From the NCBI RefSeq assembly GCF_902713425.1, contig NC_081198.1:21807188-21871187 (forward strand): a stretch of DNA of 64,000 bases, given 5' to 3'. Shown here piece by piece: positions 9,327 to 20,434 of this stretch (positions within the stretch are counted from its first letter, which is position 1; every line of letters starts with the position of its first letter). A program made the position numbers and the translations under genes. This DNA is from Acipenser ruthenus. Its lineage: Eukaryota > Chordata > Actinopteri > Acipenseriformes > Acipenseridae. The notes under the pieces were generated by a model that was not told the origin of the DNA, searched no databases, and worked only from the letters and a program-made list of their open reading frames with translations.

Positions 9327-12300
9327 TCAACTCCCCACAAGGTAAGTCTGGTGGAACTTGCTCAGGGCCCCTCGGAACGTGTGGGTCAGCTTTGTCCTGG
9401 GGGGGGTTATGACAGACAGCATTCTTTGGCTGTTACCGTCTGTTGAGTTGGAGCTGTTAGCAGACTTCTGGCTTACCGCGTCCAGGGGTATTCCCATGTC
9501 CTCCAGTGCTGTATCTAGGAGGACCTCTAGGGGGCCCCTGGTTTTGCCCATACAAGGGAGGGGGTCAAGGATGCTTTGAAGGGAGGCCCTTCGCTTGAAG
9601 AGGGTCATTGCTACCGAGGTACTGCTGGTCAGGGAAGGTGTTGACCCCGACCTCTCCCTCGGTGCATTAGTGAACACCTCTTCTGCGAGGTGTGCTAGGG
9701 TTTGTGCCAACGACTGGGAAGGCTGGCTGGGGATGCCCTGGCTGGCTGCTACCTGCCCACTAGGCGGCAGTGTAGCCGTCCCACTCGCCTCCGTCTCTGC
9801 CTGCGAGGGCAAGACTGGGGACTTTGTGTGGACATTAGCTGGTTTTGGATCTATGGGGGCCACCTGCAACTTGCTGTCTTTGATCCTGATCTCCTTTCTT
9901 TCCCCCCCCTCGTCTCTACCCTTTCTTTTCCCCACCCTCTGCTGGTTCTTCACTCCCTTCCCCTCCTTCTCACTCTCACTTTCACTGTCGCTTTCGCTTT
10001 CCTCCCCCACGGACTCAATCCTTATGGCGTCATAACGAGAGCAGAGGGGGAGTGCTGGCGCTTGTCACGGCTGACCCCGAACCAGTTATTATGTGTAGTA
10101 AGAAATTGGATTCCTTTGCATGGAGAATTTCAGTGGCTAGAGTTCACGGCTCCTCGATTGATTCAGATTCAGTTGTATTAAGTCTGCCCACTAATAATGT
10201 AGAGCAAAATAGGTATTGTGGTGTTTGCAGAGCCGACCCGAGCTGAACCCAAGACAGAAGTGGAGTCCTGCTGGGAACGAGCTGAAACATTGGACATGGA
10301 CTAGATGATTTAAAAATGAAATGTATTAATGAGATGATATGTGCTGTAACCATTTGTAATGTTTGAATAATCTTTAGTCTGTAACAAATACTGTAAAGTA
10401 CTCTCTCTGTAAGACCGTATAACAGAATCTGGTACAACTTGATACACTGGCCGGCCTTGAGCAGTCTCTTATTAAAATTGGCACGATTCCCAGAATTTAG
10501 TGCTGAAATCTCTGTTAAGACTTTTCAGCTTGACTACAGAATAATGCTGTACTAATAGATGTATGTTAATATGCTTGTTTTAAATGGTATAGATTGCTGT
10601 GGTAACATATAATCATAGGTAGTGATAATTATTGTTAGTATGAAATACTATGAACAATTTTTATGTATAAGATCATATGATTCACTTTGCTTAATATGAT
10701 AGCATACCTGAAGCTGTTTTCTATCAAGATGAGCATAGTTAAAAACGGAGTCCTAATTCAATGAAAAGAATTACTGTGTGCTTACATTCAAGAATTATAA
10801 CTTCTGAATATAAAGGGAAAAGGAGTTAGGAGTATTCTTAAGGGAAAGAAAAAAACAGAAAAGGATTAAAAGACCTCGCTTTGAGTAGGTTTCTGTTTGT
10901 AATTCAGTTTTAAAATAAGTAGGTGAGTAAGAACAACCTAGAGTAAAAGCAGACTATAACTTAAGACAAATAAGCATTGTCAGAAGATACACCACAAATA
11001 GAGAGCAGAAAAATTGAATAAAATCCTATTGTAATATTGCGGATATACTGCTGCTAGCAGAAAGTAATAAGGTTAGCAGCCATACGCTATAAGAAGTAAT
11101 GTACTAGTTTGACTCTGAAGTTAAAAGACGCAGCATAGAAAGATGTTGTGTTTAAAATACAAAATAAAAGGATTGAATAAATAATGAAGAATAAAAGCAG
11201 GAGATTTTAGGAGAGTAAACTCTATGTGACCTGTCTTCTTGAGCTCTCTATCAGCCTGCCCTTGGAGAAATTAATATTAGCTGCTGGAAGGCCTCTTTGG
11301 TGGGAAGAAGCCGGAATTTTTTTATCAGAAGGCTTATAGTATCAGGCCGGACTGCAAAAATAGGGAGTTAGAACGGATGGTCTTAGCACCTAAGATAGTT
11401 AGTTGCCGGGCGGAACAAGCACGTAAGATACAGGTGTAAGGAAAGTTCTAGGGAACATTAATCACTATTAAACTTGGCAAGAAAAGAGGTGTCTTCAGCA
11501 AGCTGGTTTTAGCCAGTATGTGTATAGCTGAAACATACAGGGTCATCTGAGTGTCAATTAAGTTCAAGCTACCAGGGGCCCATAGGAGAAAACATTACAG
11601 CTTTACAGCTCAGTAAAATAGTTAGGTTTTCCATAAGGAGAAAACTCTACATTAAAAAGATATAAGATGGAAGTTCCCTATAATACCTGCTAAACACACA
11701 CCTGTAAGGAAAGAAGGAAATTAATTTGAGAGTGAGATGACATGAGGGAATATATTTTTGAAAGCCAAGTTCATGTAATCAATTATAATCATTATAACTA
11801 TAACTGCTATATTATGATATAACTATTGGTGTTACATATATTCAAACACCACTCTTTTTATAATGCACCCATATTAAGTAGTGAATCAAGGTTGCAGGGA
11901 TTTTGTGAACTCTGCTTCACCTAACTTTTCAGATGAAGGAGGGGGGCCAAGAATGAGTGGATGAGAACATGGGCTAGTGTTGATTTGTTGGCATATGACT
12001 TTAATTCAGTCTGAGGAGTTGGTTGAATTCTTTAGAGATTACTGTTTGCCAAGAGATAAGGAGTGTCCATATAGATTGATGACTGGATCTAATTGGGGCT
12101 TCCCATTGCTTTCAATAGGACGAAAATTGTATAAAAACCCTGGGCCGATCACACTGAGACCACCACACTCAAGCTTGGCAGAGCCACGTGGTCCATCCTT
12201 TGCAGATCTCTACAGAACAGTCCTTCTCTTTTGTTCACGCTACTCTTCCTTATAATAGGAGGTAAGCATATTAATGGTATTATTGTATCTCGCGTTTATT

Positions 12301-13835
12301 GGTTATATTGCTATGAGGTTTTGAAACAATGTTTTAGTATTAAGAGTGTTATATTGAATGTGCTAAAACATAGCAGTGGGTGCTTGTAGGCTTTGTGCTT
12401 AACCAGCCTGAGGGCTGCACTGAATACATATAATTGTATTATGTTATTGAAGTACTAAATGCTGAAGCTTGTAATCAACTTAGCATTGCTAATTATTGTT
12501 ACATGTTTTCGGGTCTTGGTAGTATGCGCAAACTACTAAACCAATATTAAAGGCATTTTAATAAAACGAAGGAGCGCTGATGTTGCTCTGATTCGTAAAA
12601 CTTTGAATAAATGAGTGATTTTCTTGATTAAATAAAAAGGTTTTAAGGACACACCGCTCGTCCAGTGCTCGAACATAAACCACTAGGAGTTTTAAACATC
12701 TCTGTCCTCCTTAACGTCTCCCCTGAGTTAAGAGTGTGTGCAGAGCGAATAATATAATAAAAGAGAACGTGAAAAGTGAAAACGTGACACGCTGAGAGGG
12801 CCCTACTCAGGGGGGGGCGCTGCTGGGTCCGGGCTCCCTCCCTGCCTCGTGTTCTGTATCAGAGGAGCTACTGGAGGAGCTAGTGGAGTAGCTGTTGTAC
12901 TCTCTCTCTGGGCTGGGGGAAGGGGTCCTCGTAAAACGGGACATGTCTCGGGGGCGGGGGGGTGAGGGGGGTGCTGGTGATGATGGTGGTGCTGGAGTCT
13001 GGGTTTTGGATACTGTTGGTGGTGATGTGGACTGATCTTTGTTACTTGCTCCCTCTTCCTGCTCAGGCCTAGGCTTGTTCGTATTTGCCTTGCTGGCTCT
13101 GGCCATGTTGGCATAGGAAGAGGGGCAGTCCTTAAACAGGTGCCCCTTCTTTCCACACAAATTGCACTGCCTCTCTTCTCTGCAGTGGCTGGTCTCGTGG
13201 GGGGCGCCGCAGTTCCTGCACTTGACTACAGTACATGCGGCCGCCAGGTGTCCTAATTCCCCACATTTCCTGCAGAGTTTTGGCATCCCATTATAGAATA
13301 CCAGCCCTCTGTTGGGCCCTAACACTATGGAGTTTGGAATGTGGCGGACGCCTCCAATGCCCGATGGATCAACATTGAGGCGTACCAGCCACTTTCTGGC
13401 TCCTGTCCAAACCCCATCTTCGTCTGTAATTTTCCTCCCTTCTGATGACACCCTCCCATAGCGGTTAAGCCATGTTGTAATATCATAGTCGCTAACAGCC
13501 TCATTGAAAAATTGGACAGTAACAACTTTCATTTCTCTGTCTGTCAGTGCATCCACACAAAATTCTTTGTATGGAGCGAGATATTTATTCTCCCCCCAAA
13601 AGGACCACATTTCTTGTAACTTTTGGGGGTTCCTAAAACTGACCTCAAACACTTCCTTAAGCCCTGGCAATTTCACCAAACAATTCAAGTCAGAAGGGGA
13701 AAAACCCATACCCCTCTGAAGAATGGTCCGGCTGAACTCCAGTCTCGTCAGTCCTGGTTCCGTTTCATCTTGCTTGTTTCTTGTGAAGCGCACCGCATTG
13801 TGCCTCCTGGTCTCCTGGGTTGGCCGGAACGCCAT
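9327..13835 (-). pseudogene. E2 ORF1, interrupted by a solo LTR and a frameshift
   Basis: The N-terminal part, 13835 down to 12807 (342 aa), carries the conserved domain and three CCHC knuckles as in E1. The frame is lost at a G-run near 12820, where one C after 8 Gs is missing relative to E1. The C-terminal part resumes left of the LTR (10058 down to 9327) with the S/D/E stretch and ends at TYLVGS in a frame set by an 8-G run near 9400-9406. The LTR lies between residues that are adjacent in E1. ORF2 downstream is unaffected. Confidence 0.88.
10063..12789 (+). mobile_element. Solo LTR (2727 bp) inserted in E2 ORF1
   Basis: It begins TGTCACG and ends CGTGACA, with a 4-bp duplication CGCT at 10059-10062 and 12790-12793; all other family A copies lack it, so the empty site is visible five lines over (for example near 2851-2862). 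Internal LTR-like parts: TATAAAAA at 12130-12137 and AATAAA signals at about 12560 and 12606, which give a plus-strand orientation with a very long U3. No internal region or second LTR is seen, so it reads as a whole solo LTR left by recombination. Superfamily is unresolved between Gypsy-like and retrovirus-like. Younger than E2. Confidence 0.8.
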
Positions 13836-14566
13836 CCTTCAGCTGGCTCCTCCGATTGGGGTGGGAGAAGCCTCTGGACGTCCGGGTTGTCTCTCTCTAC
13901 GGAAAAGAGACAACGTAAGCAGCAAATCTGGGCAGTTGAAGGAACTATTACTTTAGTCCCTGAGGAGATGGTCGCCTCGCAAGAGGGACCCCCTCCCCAG
14001 GTGAACGGTGTCCTTCCCTGGCGGAGTAGGGGGCGCTGCTTGGCACCGAGACCACGTAGGAAGAATCGTGGCTGTGACGCCTCTTCGGGGTCCGGGGCCG
14101 CCCTCTGCTCCTCCCAGATGGCGCCCTCTGCTGGGCGCCTGCTGCTCTCTCGGTCTGGATCTCGATTACAATCAAGGGCTGGGGATGAGGTCGTCTAGGT
14201 CATCAAAGGGTCCTCAAAGGTCGTCTGGATGGTAGGTCCTCCTTCTCTCGAACTCCAGGAACGTCTGGAAAAGCCGGAACCGCCTGAAAAAGAAAAAAAC
14301 TGGAACCGCCTGAAAAAGAAAAAACTGCACTCAACAGTCAACAAAATCTTGAAAGACCCTCGGCTTGGATTGGGCAAGCCAAAACCAGACTGAGCATTAG
14401 TCTTCCAAAAAGTTGCCGAGCTGAAGAAAGCCAGTCAAAAATAAAACAAATTCTGTTCCTCCTCACTCGAACAAACCTCTCACAGACCCTCGGAGGGAGC
14501 GGGCAATGCCACTACCCTCTAAGCCTTAGTCTTAGAAAGATTTATTCGAACTGAAGAGAAGCCAGA
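13836..14566 (-). other. E2 5'UTR (family A), complete
   Basis: About 731 bp from U2 junction to ORF1 start. Carries the CTCF-like core at 14120-14134 (with a partial second match at 14025-14038) and the duplicated ggaaccgcctgaaaaag unit near 14276-14325. No ORF of note. Confidence 0.7.
14120..14134 (-). promoter_or_regulatory. CTCF-like motif in E2 5'UTR
   Basis: CCAGCAGAGGGCGCC on the minus strand, identical to that in E1, E7 (49179-49193) and E8 (57544-57558). Sequence match only. Confidence 0.4.
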
Positions 14567-14633
14567 GTATCAGATATTAAACTGATAAGAACAGATACTA
14601 CACTTGATCTTAGCCAAAAGGCCGAGAAGCGAT
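14567..14633 (-). pseudogene. U2 snRNA 5' part (nt 1-67), split by E2
   Basis: 67 nt with the canonical CCTTTTGG loop and GUAGUA site. It keeps the U2 promoter region to its right, so transcription starting here would run into E2. Confidence 0.93.
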
Positions 14634-15218
14634 GGCGACTTGGCCCTTGCCCGGGGCCCCCCAGCCCGGACGGCACAGGGGGATTCAAAGGTGGGTGCAA
14701 AATTTCAAGCACAAGCAGACCCCCAAAAAACGGGCTGCTGCTTCCAGAAGGGAAATGTGCAATTTAAGCAGGAGAAAACAAAGCAAAAACACACACATAA
14801 CACCAAAAACAAAACATAAACTGGTGGAGTGCGTCTTACAAATAGTCATGCCAAGCTGCTATGCTGTGCAAGGTGCCTTGGGTAACTACAACTGTGCCTC
14901 GCTGGCTGGCTGGCTTGCTAAGAAGGTCCTGGCATAGGGACATGTTCCACCACACTTGTCTGGTTAGCTGCATGCTCCCAGGAAACAAACTGCTGCTGTC
15001 TACATCATCACCACATGTGAATAAAAGAAAGAAAGACAGCAAGAAAGAAAGAGAGAAAGAAAGAGAGAAAGAGAGAAAGAAAGAAAGAGAGAAAGAAAAA
15101 AAAAAAGAAGTAAAACGGCGGGAAAACTTGCATCAACACTGGCACTCTCCCTCCAGCAGGGGTAGACAAAATGCTCACAGGAGAGATCCAGATCTGACTT
15201 TGACCAACGTTAGAGAAA
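14634..15218 (-). repeat. U2 array spacer
   Basis: Standard spacer: promoter side (14634-14790), tgctgtgcaaggtgcc block, (GAAA/GAGA)n at 15023-15107, and the 3' box of the U2 copy at its left end in transcription order. No gene. Confidence 0.9.
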
Positions 15219-15369
15219 GGTGTGCACCGTTCCCGGAGGTACTGCAATACCGGGCCGATGCGTGGAGTGGACGGAGCAAGCCCCTGTTCCATCTCCCGAT
15301 TCCAAAAATCAATTTAATATATGGTCCCCTGATAGGGGACGTATCAGGTATTAAACTGATAAGAACAGA
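15219..15369 (-). pseudogene. U2 snRNA 3' part (nt 39-189), split by E3
   Basis: 151 nt ending at aagaacaga directly against the poly(T) (poly(A) in sense) tail of E3. One difference (atcaggtatt). Confidence 0.93.
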
Positions 15370-15500
15370 TTTTTTTTTTTTTTTTTTATTTATTTTTACA
15401 ATCAACACAATACACAATTACAAAACTAACACATACAATTCACAATAACAATAGTTAACAGGCACCTCTAAAACACGTTTGTACAAAAGAGTGCATGTCC

Positions 15501-18500
15501 TTAAATAAAGTCCTCATCCTGCCTTGACAAGCCCAGACACTCCAACCTAGCACCAGCACTGCCCGGCCACTTCTCCCACCGCCAGATCCTCTCTGCTTCT
15601 TCACGCCCCCTCCTGTTGACATCACGCAATACATAGTCCCGTATGGCCCTTTGGCCGATCTCATAGGTCACACGGCAGCTCAAGGTCTCAGATTTCAAGA
15701 CCAGGATATTCCTTGCCTTCCACAGGGCCTCCTTAAAACAGTTCACCACACACCAGAGCTGCCATGAGCCTTCCTCCTTCTTCTTTGGGCCATACAAAAC
15801 CAGCTGTTCCTCCAACAGGGTGCCTTCCATCCACACAGCCAACAGGGGGGACGCCTTTCTCCACAAGCGCCTGGCAGACTCGCACTCCCACAACAGATGG
15901 CACACCGATTCCTCCGCCCCACAGCCCTGAAAAGGACAGCTAGGGGTCTTGCACATCCCTCTGCCATGCATCACCGCTCTCACCGGCAACACCTCATGCA
16001 TGATAAGCCAGGCCAGGTCTTTATGCTGGTTCATCAAAGCAGGATGGGCAGCATTCCACCACACCTTCTCTGGATCACCTACTGCAACCCTCTTTATAGG
16101 ACATGTGGTCACACTCTCCTGCACAAAAGAAAGCAGTTTTCTTGGTTTTAAAAGCAGGTCTTTGTCAACCTTCCCCGTCAGTTTCCCCTTTAAGAACTCT
16201 TTAAACACTGCATACCCAAAGGGAGGATCAAAAACAATCGGGACAGTAAGGGGGATCTTTAAAATTCCTAGAAACCTTAAAAACGCCCCCATAAAAAACC
16301 TCACAAACAAAGCCCCTTGACACTCCCCTCTTAACACCAATTCAACATGCCTGCAAACTGCGTGAACATATAAAAACGTTTCCAATTCCGGAAGCCCTTT
16401 ACCACCCTTTAATACCCCTTTACACACCACCTCTCTCTTCAAACGCTCCCACTTGGCACCCCAAAAAAACCGAAACATCTGCCTTTTTAAAACTGTGATA
16501 ACAGCCCTGGGGGGTGGGAAGACCACTCCCACATACAGAAGCAAGGGGAGAATGACCGCCTTGACAATGAGCACCTTCCCCTCCAGTGTCAGGCTCCTCT
16601 GTGTCCACAGCCCCATTTTCTGGCCCACTTTCTTTGAGACCTCCACCCAATTGCTCAGACCAGATCCTGTGGCGTCCATCCTTATACCTAAAACTTTTAT
16701 AAAATCAGTTTTCACGCATACCCCAACATCCGGTACCCCCTCCCATCCCCCAAACAACATGCACTCCGACTTCTCCTTATTCAACTTGGACCCGGAGGCC
16801 ACACAAAAACACTCACACTGCCACAACACTCGTTTAATTGCTCTCTCACTCACACACAACACATTCACATCATCCATATACAAGACGCACTTTGCCTCAG
16901 CTCCTCCACCCCCCGGGATAGCCAGCCCCCTGATCACCTTGTCTTTACGGAGGGCCTGAGCCAAAGGTTCCATACAACAGATAAAAAGCAGGGGGGACAG
17001 CGGGCAGCCTTGTCTTACTCCACTCTTGATATCAATTTGACCGGATAGCTTCCCATTGATACTCACTCTACTCCCTATATTACTATAGAGGAGACTTACC
17101 CACTTAACAATTTGATCTGTAAACCCCATTTTTCTCAAAACCTGGAGCATAAACTCATGAGAGATCCTGTCGTATGCCTTTTCCAAGTCCAAATTCAAAA
17201 GGCATACCGGCACCTTACGGTCCTGTGCAAAAAAGACAGCATCTCTCAGTAAGATAAGGCTATCCGTAATCTTCCGCCCTGGAACGCCACAGGTCTGATC
17301 CGGATGGATCACCTCTTCTATCACCGTCCTCATTCTGCAAGTTAAAATCTTAGAAAAACATTTGTAATCCACATTTAAAAGGGTTAGAGGTCTCCAGTTT
17401 GCCAGTTCCTCTTTACAGTTCTTCTTAAAGACCAGCACTATAATCCCCTGTCTAAAGGATGCCGGCATCTCCTCCTTCAGCAAAGTCTCATTGAACACCC
17501 TGGTTAAGTCCGGCCCAACCAAGTTCCAACAGGTCTTGTAGAATTCTCTGGGCAGACCATCCCCGCCCGGCGTCTTCCCGTCCCTGAAAGACTCCATAGC
17601 AGCAGCAGCCTCCTCCAGGGAGATCACCCCGTTCAATACCTCACCCTGACACACCCTCCTCTCCAACCCCTCCAACATATCACTCACCATGCTCTCATCA
17701 ATCACCTTCCTTTCATACAACTTGGTGTAAAACCTCTCAGCCACATCTATCATGCCCTCCGTCTCCTTCCTCACCACCCCACTCTCATCTCTCAACCCAT
17801 ACAACACCTTACTGCCACTCATCACTTTCTTAAAGAAGTACCTAGAGCACTTCTCGTTCTCCTCCAAATGCCGCACCTTACTCTCCACAATCACACTCTC
17901 GGTTCTCTTTACATGCAGCACTTTTAATTTGTTCTTAATCTCACACACATCACTCGCCACATTACACCCCATACTCCCCAATTCATACATCCTATTCAAC
18001 TTCCTTTGCAACCGGCTCACCTTCTTTCTCTCCATTTTTGCCATCCACACCCCCACTTCCACAAAAAACTTTTTAATTTTATTTTTTATACACTCCCACC
18101 ACTCACCCACTGAATCAAACATTTCTTTCAATGACTGCCACCCCTTGTACCTCCTCTCAAACTCACTCATAACATCCTTATTCTTTAACACACTCACATT
18201 TAACTTCCACACCCCTCTCCCCACCACACACACCCCTTCCAGTTTCACCTCCGCACACACCATCACATGGTCAGAATAAAACACAGGCACACACACACAT
18301 GCCACCCACTCCACTTCCTTTGAAGAAAAAATAAAGTCAATCCTAGAAGCCCTCACACCCGTTGTATCCGACCACGTGTATCCCGATAGCCCTGGATACA
18401 ACCTCCTAAACCCATCTACTAATTGAGCATCCTGCACAATACTCCCCAACATCTTAGAGGTTTTATCCAGCTTCACACCCTCACCCTTCCTATCACTCAC

Positions 18501-18980
18501 GCTTAACACACAATTGAAGTCCCCTCCCCAAATCACAATCTTTGATGTTTTCACAAACACCCTCAGTTTCTCAAAGCACTCAACCCTTTCATGCTTATCT
18601 GGCGAGGCGTACACATTTATAACCCTCACCTCCTTCCCCATCCACTCCACATCCACTACCACAGCTCTCCCACACTCAACCACAGTTTTACTTTTAATCT
18701 CTATATTTTTATTTTTGAATAACACAGCCACACCTGCATTCTTACAACCATTTGCCCCTGACCACACCGATGCACCATACACCCACATACTCTCAAATTC
18801 CTTATAAGCTTCTCTAAAGGGGAGACCACACTCCTGTAACAGCAGCACATCTGCCTTTACACTACCCAAAGAATCTAAAATCATTTTGCACCTATCCTTA
18901 CTCCTCACACTCCTCACATTAATAGTTGCTATGGACAACGCCATCACAACACTCAACCAAATTATTAGTGACCTTACCAT
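15501..18980 (-). CDS. E3 ORF2: APE endonuclease-reverse transcriptase (1159 aa, intact)
   Basis: Same role as the family A ORF2. APE: N21, LQEC with E50, GDFN (D154, N156), SRID with D215, SDH 236-238. RT: DLEKAYDR with D603, SGVRQGCPLSP at about 652-662, YMDD 700-703. C-terminal CCHC CPFQGCGAEESVCHLLWEC. A hydrophobic leader (residues 4-19) precedes APE, as in family A, with an internal Met13. The start ATG overlaps the ORF1 stop (ATGGTAA on the sense strand), a layout suited to termination-reinitiation. No disabling change seen. Confidence 0.94.
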   Translation of the reverse strand: MVRSLIIWLSVVMALSIATINVRSVRSKDRCKMILDSLGSVKADVLLLQECGLPFREAYKEFESMWVYGASVWSGANGCKNAGVAVLFKNKNIEIKSKTVVECGRAVVVDVEWMGKEVRVINVYASPDKHERVECFEKLRVFVKTSKIVIWGGDFNCVLSVSDRKGEGVKLDKTSKMLGSIVQDAQLVDGFRRLYPGLSGYTWSDTTGVRASRIDFIFSSKEVEWVACVCVPVFYSDHVMVCAEVKLEGVCVVGRGVWKLNVSVLKNKDVMSEFERRYKGWQSLKEMFDSVGEWWECIKNKIKKFFVEVGVWMAKMERKKVSRLQRKLNRMYELGSMGCNVASDVCEIKNKLKVLHVKRTESVIVESKVRHLEENEKCSRYFFKKVMSGSKVLYGLRDESGVVRKETEGMIDVAERFYTKLYERKVIDESMVSDMLEGLERRVCQGEVLNGVISLEEAAAAMESFRDGKTPGGDGLPREFYKTCWNLVGPDLTRVFNETLLKEEMPASFRQGIIVLVFKKNCKEELANWRPLTLLNVDYKCFSKILTCRMRTVIEEVIHPDQTCGVPGRKITDSLILLRDAVFFAQDRKVPVCLLNLDLEKAYDRISHEFMLQVLRKMGFTDQIVKWVSLLYSNIGSRVSINGKLSGQIDIKSGVRQGCPLSPLLFICCMEPLAQALRKDKVIRGLAIPGGGGAEAKCVLYMDDVNVLCVSERAIKRVLWQCECFCVASGSKLNKEKSECMLFGGWEGVPDVGVCVKTDFIKVLGIRMDATGSGLSNWVEVSKKVGQKMGLWTQRSLTLEGKVLIVKAVILPLLLYVGVVFPPPRAVITVLKRQMFRFFWGAKWERLKREVVCKGVLKGGKGLPELETFLYVHAVCRHVELVLRGECQGALFVRFFMGAFLRFLGILKIPLTVPIVFDPPFGYAVFKEFLKGKLTGKVDKDLLLKPRKLLSFVQESVTTCPIKRVAVGDPEKVWWNAAHPALMNQHKDLAWLIMHEVLPVRAVMHGRGMCKTPSCPFQGCGAEESVCHLLWECESARRLWRKASPLLAVWMEGTLLEEQLVLYGPKKKEEGSWQLWCVVNCFKEALWKARNILVLKSETLSCRVTYEIGQRAIRDYVLRDVNRRGREEAERIWRWEKWPGSAGARLECLGLSRQDEDFI

Positions 18981-20434
18981 TCTGAATTTGAAGACTCCTC
19001 ACCCACTTCACCCGCAAAAACCTTCACCCCCATATTGTCTAAAAAGGAATCACTACCACCCTCCCCCGCTCTCCCCTCTCCCCCATACTCTTCTCTCAAG
19101 GACCCAACAGAGCTCGGCGACGAGCAGACCACCTCCGCTCTCCTGACCCCTCGTTTTTTTTTTTTCCTCCTTTCCACCACCCCCTCCGTCCTCACACCCC
19201 CATCCCCATCCGATTTCCTTTTACTTGGACCCTTCTCCTGATCCATCCCACTCTCACCCTCCTCCCCTTCTTCTAATACCTCCTCGCCCTCCCCTGCCCC
19301 ATTCTTCCCTGAGCCCCCGGTATCTTGTGCCGCTCCCCCCCCCTGACTCCCTCCCCCCCACTCCCCCCTATTGATCTGCACCTCCACCACACTCCCTGTG
19401 TCACTATCCTCATACTCCCCTTCTGACTCTGATACTGCAAGGTCCCCGGCTAGCTTACTTCTCATCCCCCCTTCCCCCCCATGCTTACTCTCTCCCTCTC
19501 CCTGCTCACAACTCTCCATCCACTCCTCCCCTCCCCCATGCTCACTACCCTCCTCCTGCCCCACCCCTTCACCCTTCTCCCTACCCTTCCCCTCTTCCTC
19601 TCCCTCCCTCGCTTTCTCCTCCTTCCCTCTCTCCCTCTGTCCCTCCCTATCCTCTCTTTCTCTCTCCTCCCTCTCACTCTCCTCCCTCCCCCTAGTCCTA
19701 TTTGCAAAAGAGTGGGGACAATTACTAAAAAAATGCTCTCCACTCCCACACAAATTACAAGTCCTTTTCATCTCACACTCACTCGCCACGTGCCCCTCCT
19801 TCTTACAAACAGTGCAAATGATTTTTGTGCACCCAGCTGCTAAGTGACCCATCGCCCCACACCTCCTACACAATTTAGGCTGCCCAAAATAATGCACATA
19901 GCCTCGGTTATTCCCCAAGGAGATCTCCGATGGTATAATCCCATATCCCTCATACCCACTCCTATCCCTCTTCAAACTTACACGCACCCTCCAGGCTCCT
20001 GTCCATACATTATCACTATCAGTTACCTTTACTGCTTCCTCCACTGAATTACAGTACCTTGCTAGCCATGTACATACATCCTTACCCTCCACCATCTCTG
20101 AACCCATTCTAACTATCACCACCCTTTTTGATGTGTCTGTCAGAACTGTCAGCTGAAACTTCTTCATCACCTCACTTTGAAGAGACTGTTCAAACAGCCC
20201 CTGGCACCTCTCCATAGACTCTCTCTTACAAAAACTAACATCCCATTCATTCCCCTTCCCCACAGAAATCAAACAGTTCAACTCTTCAGGCTTAAATCCC
20301 AATTCCTTCTGCAGAATTTGCCGTGAAAACTCAAGCCGGTTTAGTTCAATTTTCTCCACCCCAACCATATACTCGGCTTTAATGCCAATCCTCAAACAAT
20401 TAAAGCGACGCTCCGAAAACTTCCGGAAAGCCAT
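18974..20434 (-). CDS. E3 ORF1: CCHC nucleic-acid-binding protein (486 aa)
   Basis: N-terminal conserved region begins MAFRKFSERRFN, clearly related to family A ORF1. Knuckles: C189-C192-H197-C202, C207-C210-H215-C220, C226-C229-H234-C239. Residues 250-330 are almost purely Glu, Arg, Gly and Lys, probably disordered or a charged helix, followed by acidic and Lys/Arg-rich (RKKKKRGVRR) segments. It overlaps ORF2 by 7 nt. Expected to bind element RNA. Confidence 0.92.
   Translation of the reverse strand: MAFRKFSERRFNCLRIGIKAEYMVGVEKIELNRLEFSRQILQKELGFKPEELNCLISVGKGNEWDVSFCKRESMERCQGLFEQSLQSEVMKKFQLTVLTDTSKRVVIVRMGSEMVEGKDVCTWLARYCNSVEEAVKVTDSDNVWTGAWRVRVSLKRDRSGYEGYGIIPSEISLGNNRGYVHYFGQPKLCRRCGAMGHLAAGCTKIICTVCKKEGHVASECEMKRTCNLCGSGEHFFSNCPHSFANRTRGREESEREEREREDREGQRERGKEEKAREGEEEGKGREKGEGVGQEEGSEHGGGEEWMESCEQGEGESKHGGEGGMRSKLAGDLAVSESEGEYEDSDTGSVVEVQINRGEWGGGSQGGGAAQDTGGSGKNGAGEGEEVLEEGEEGESGMDQEKGPSKRKSDGDGGVRTEGVVERRKKKKRGVRRAEVVCSSPSSVGSLREEYGGEGRAGEGGSDSFLDNMGVKVFAGEVGEESSNSEW

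Larger units (their letters stand above)
5064..14566 (-). mobile_element. E2: family A U2-targeting non-LTR retrotransposon, full length, with an LTR inside
   Basis: Complete from 5' end (about 14566) to 3' end (5064). About 6.8 kb without the 2727-bp LTR insertion at 10063-12789. Order on the minus strand: 5'UTR, ORF1, ORF2, 3'UTR. It lacks a poly(A) tail: the 3' end reads ...CAATAAAAGAGTA and joins U2 nt 54. The target duplication is 14 bp or less (U2 nt 54-67). ORF2 is open, so the insertion is young. Both ends are perfectly placed in one U2 gene, making this the reference copy for the family in this window. Confidence 0.92.

Noticed and set aside
11977-12255. 92-codon ORF inside the LTR
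   Set aside because: Overlaps the TATA region, matches no domain, and is short; treated as chance.
5064-14566. Utopia- or R2-type (restriction-like endonuclease) U2 element
   Set aside because: ORF2 has an N-terminal APE domain and there is a separate CCHC ORF1; no restriction-like endonuclease motif is seen after RT.
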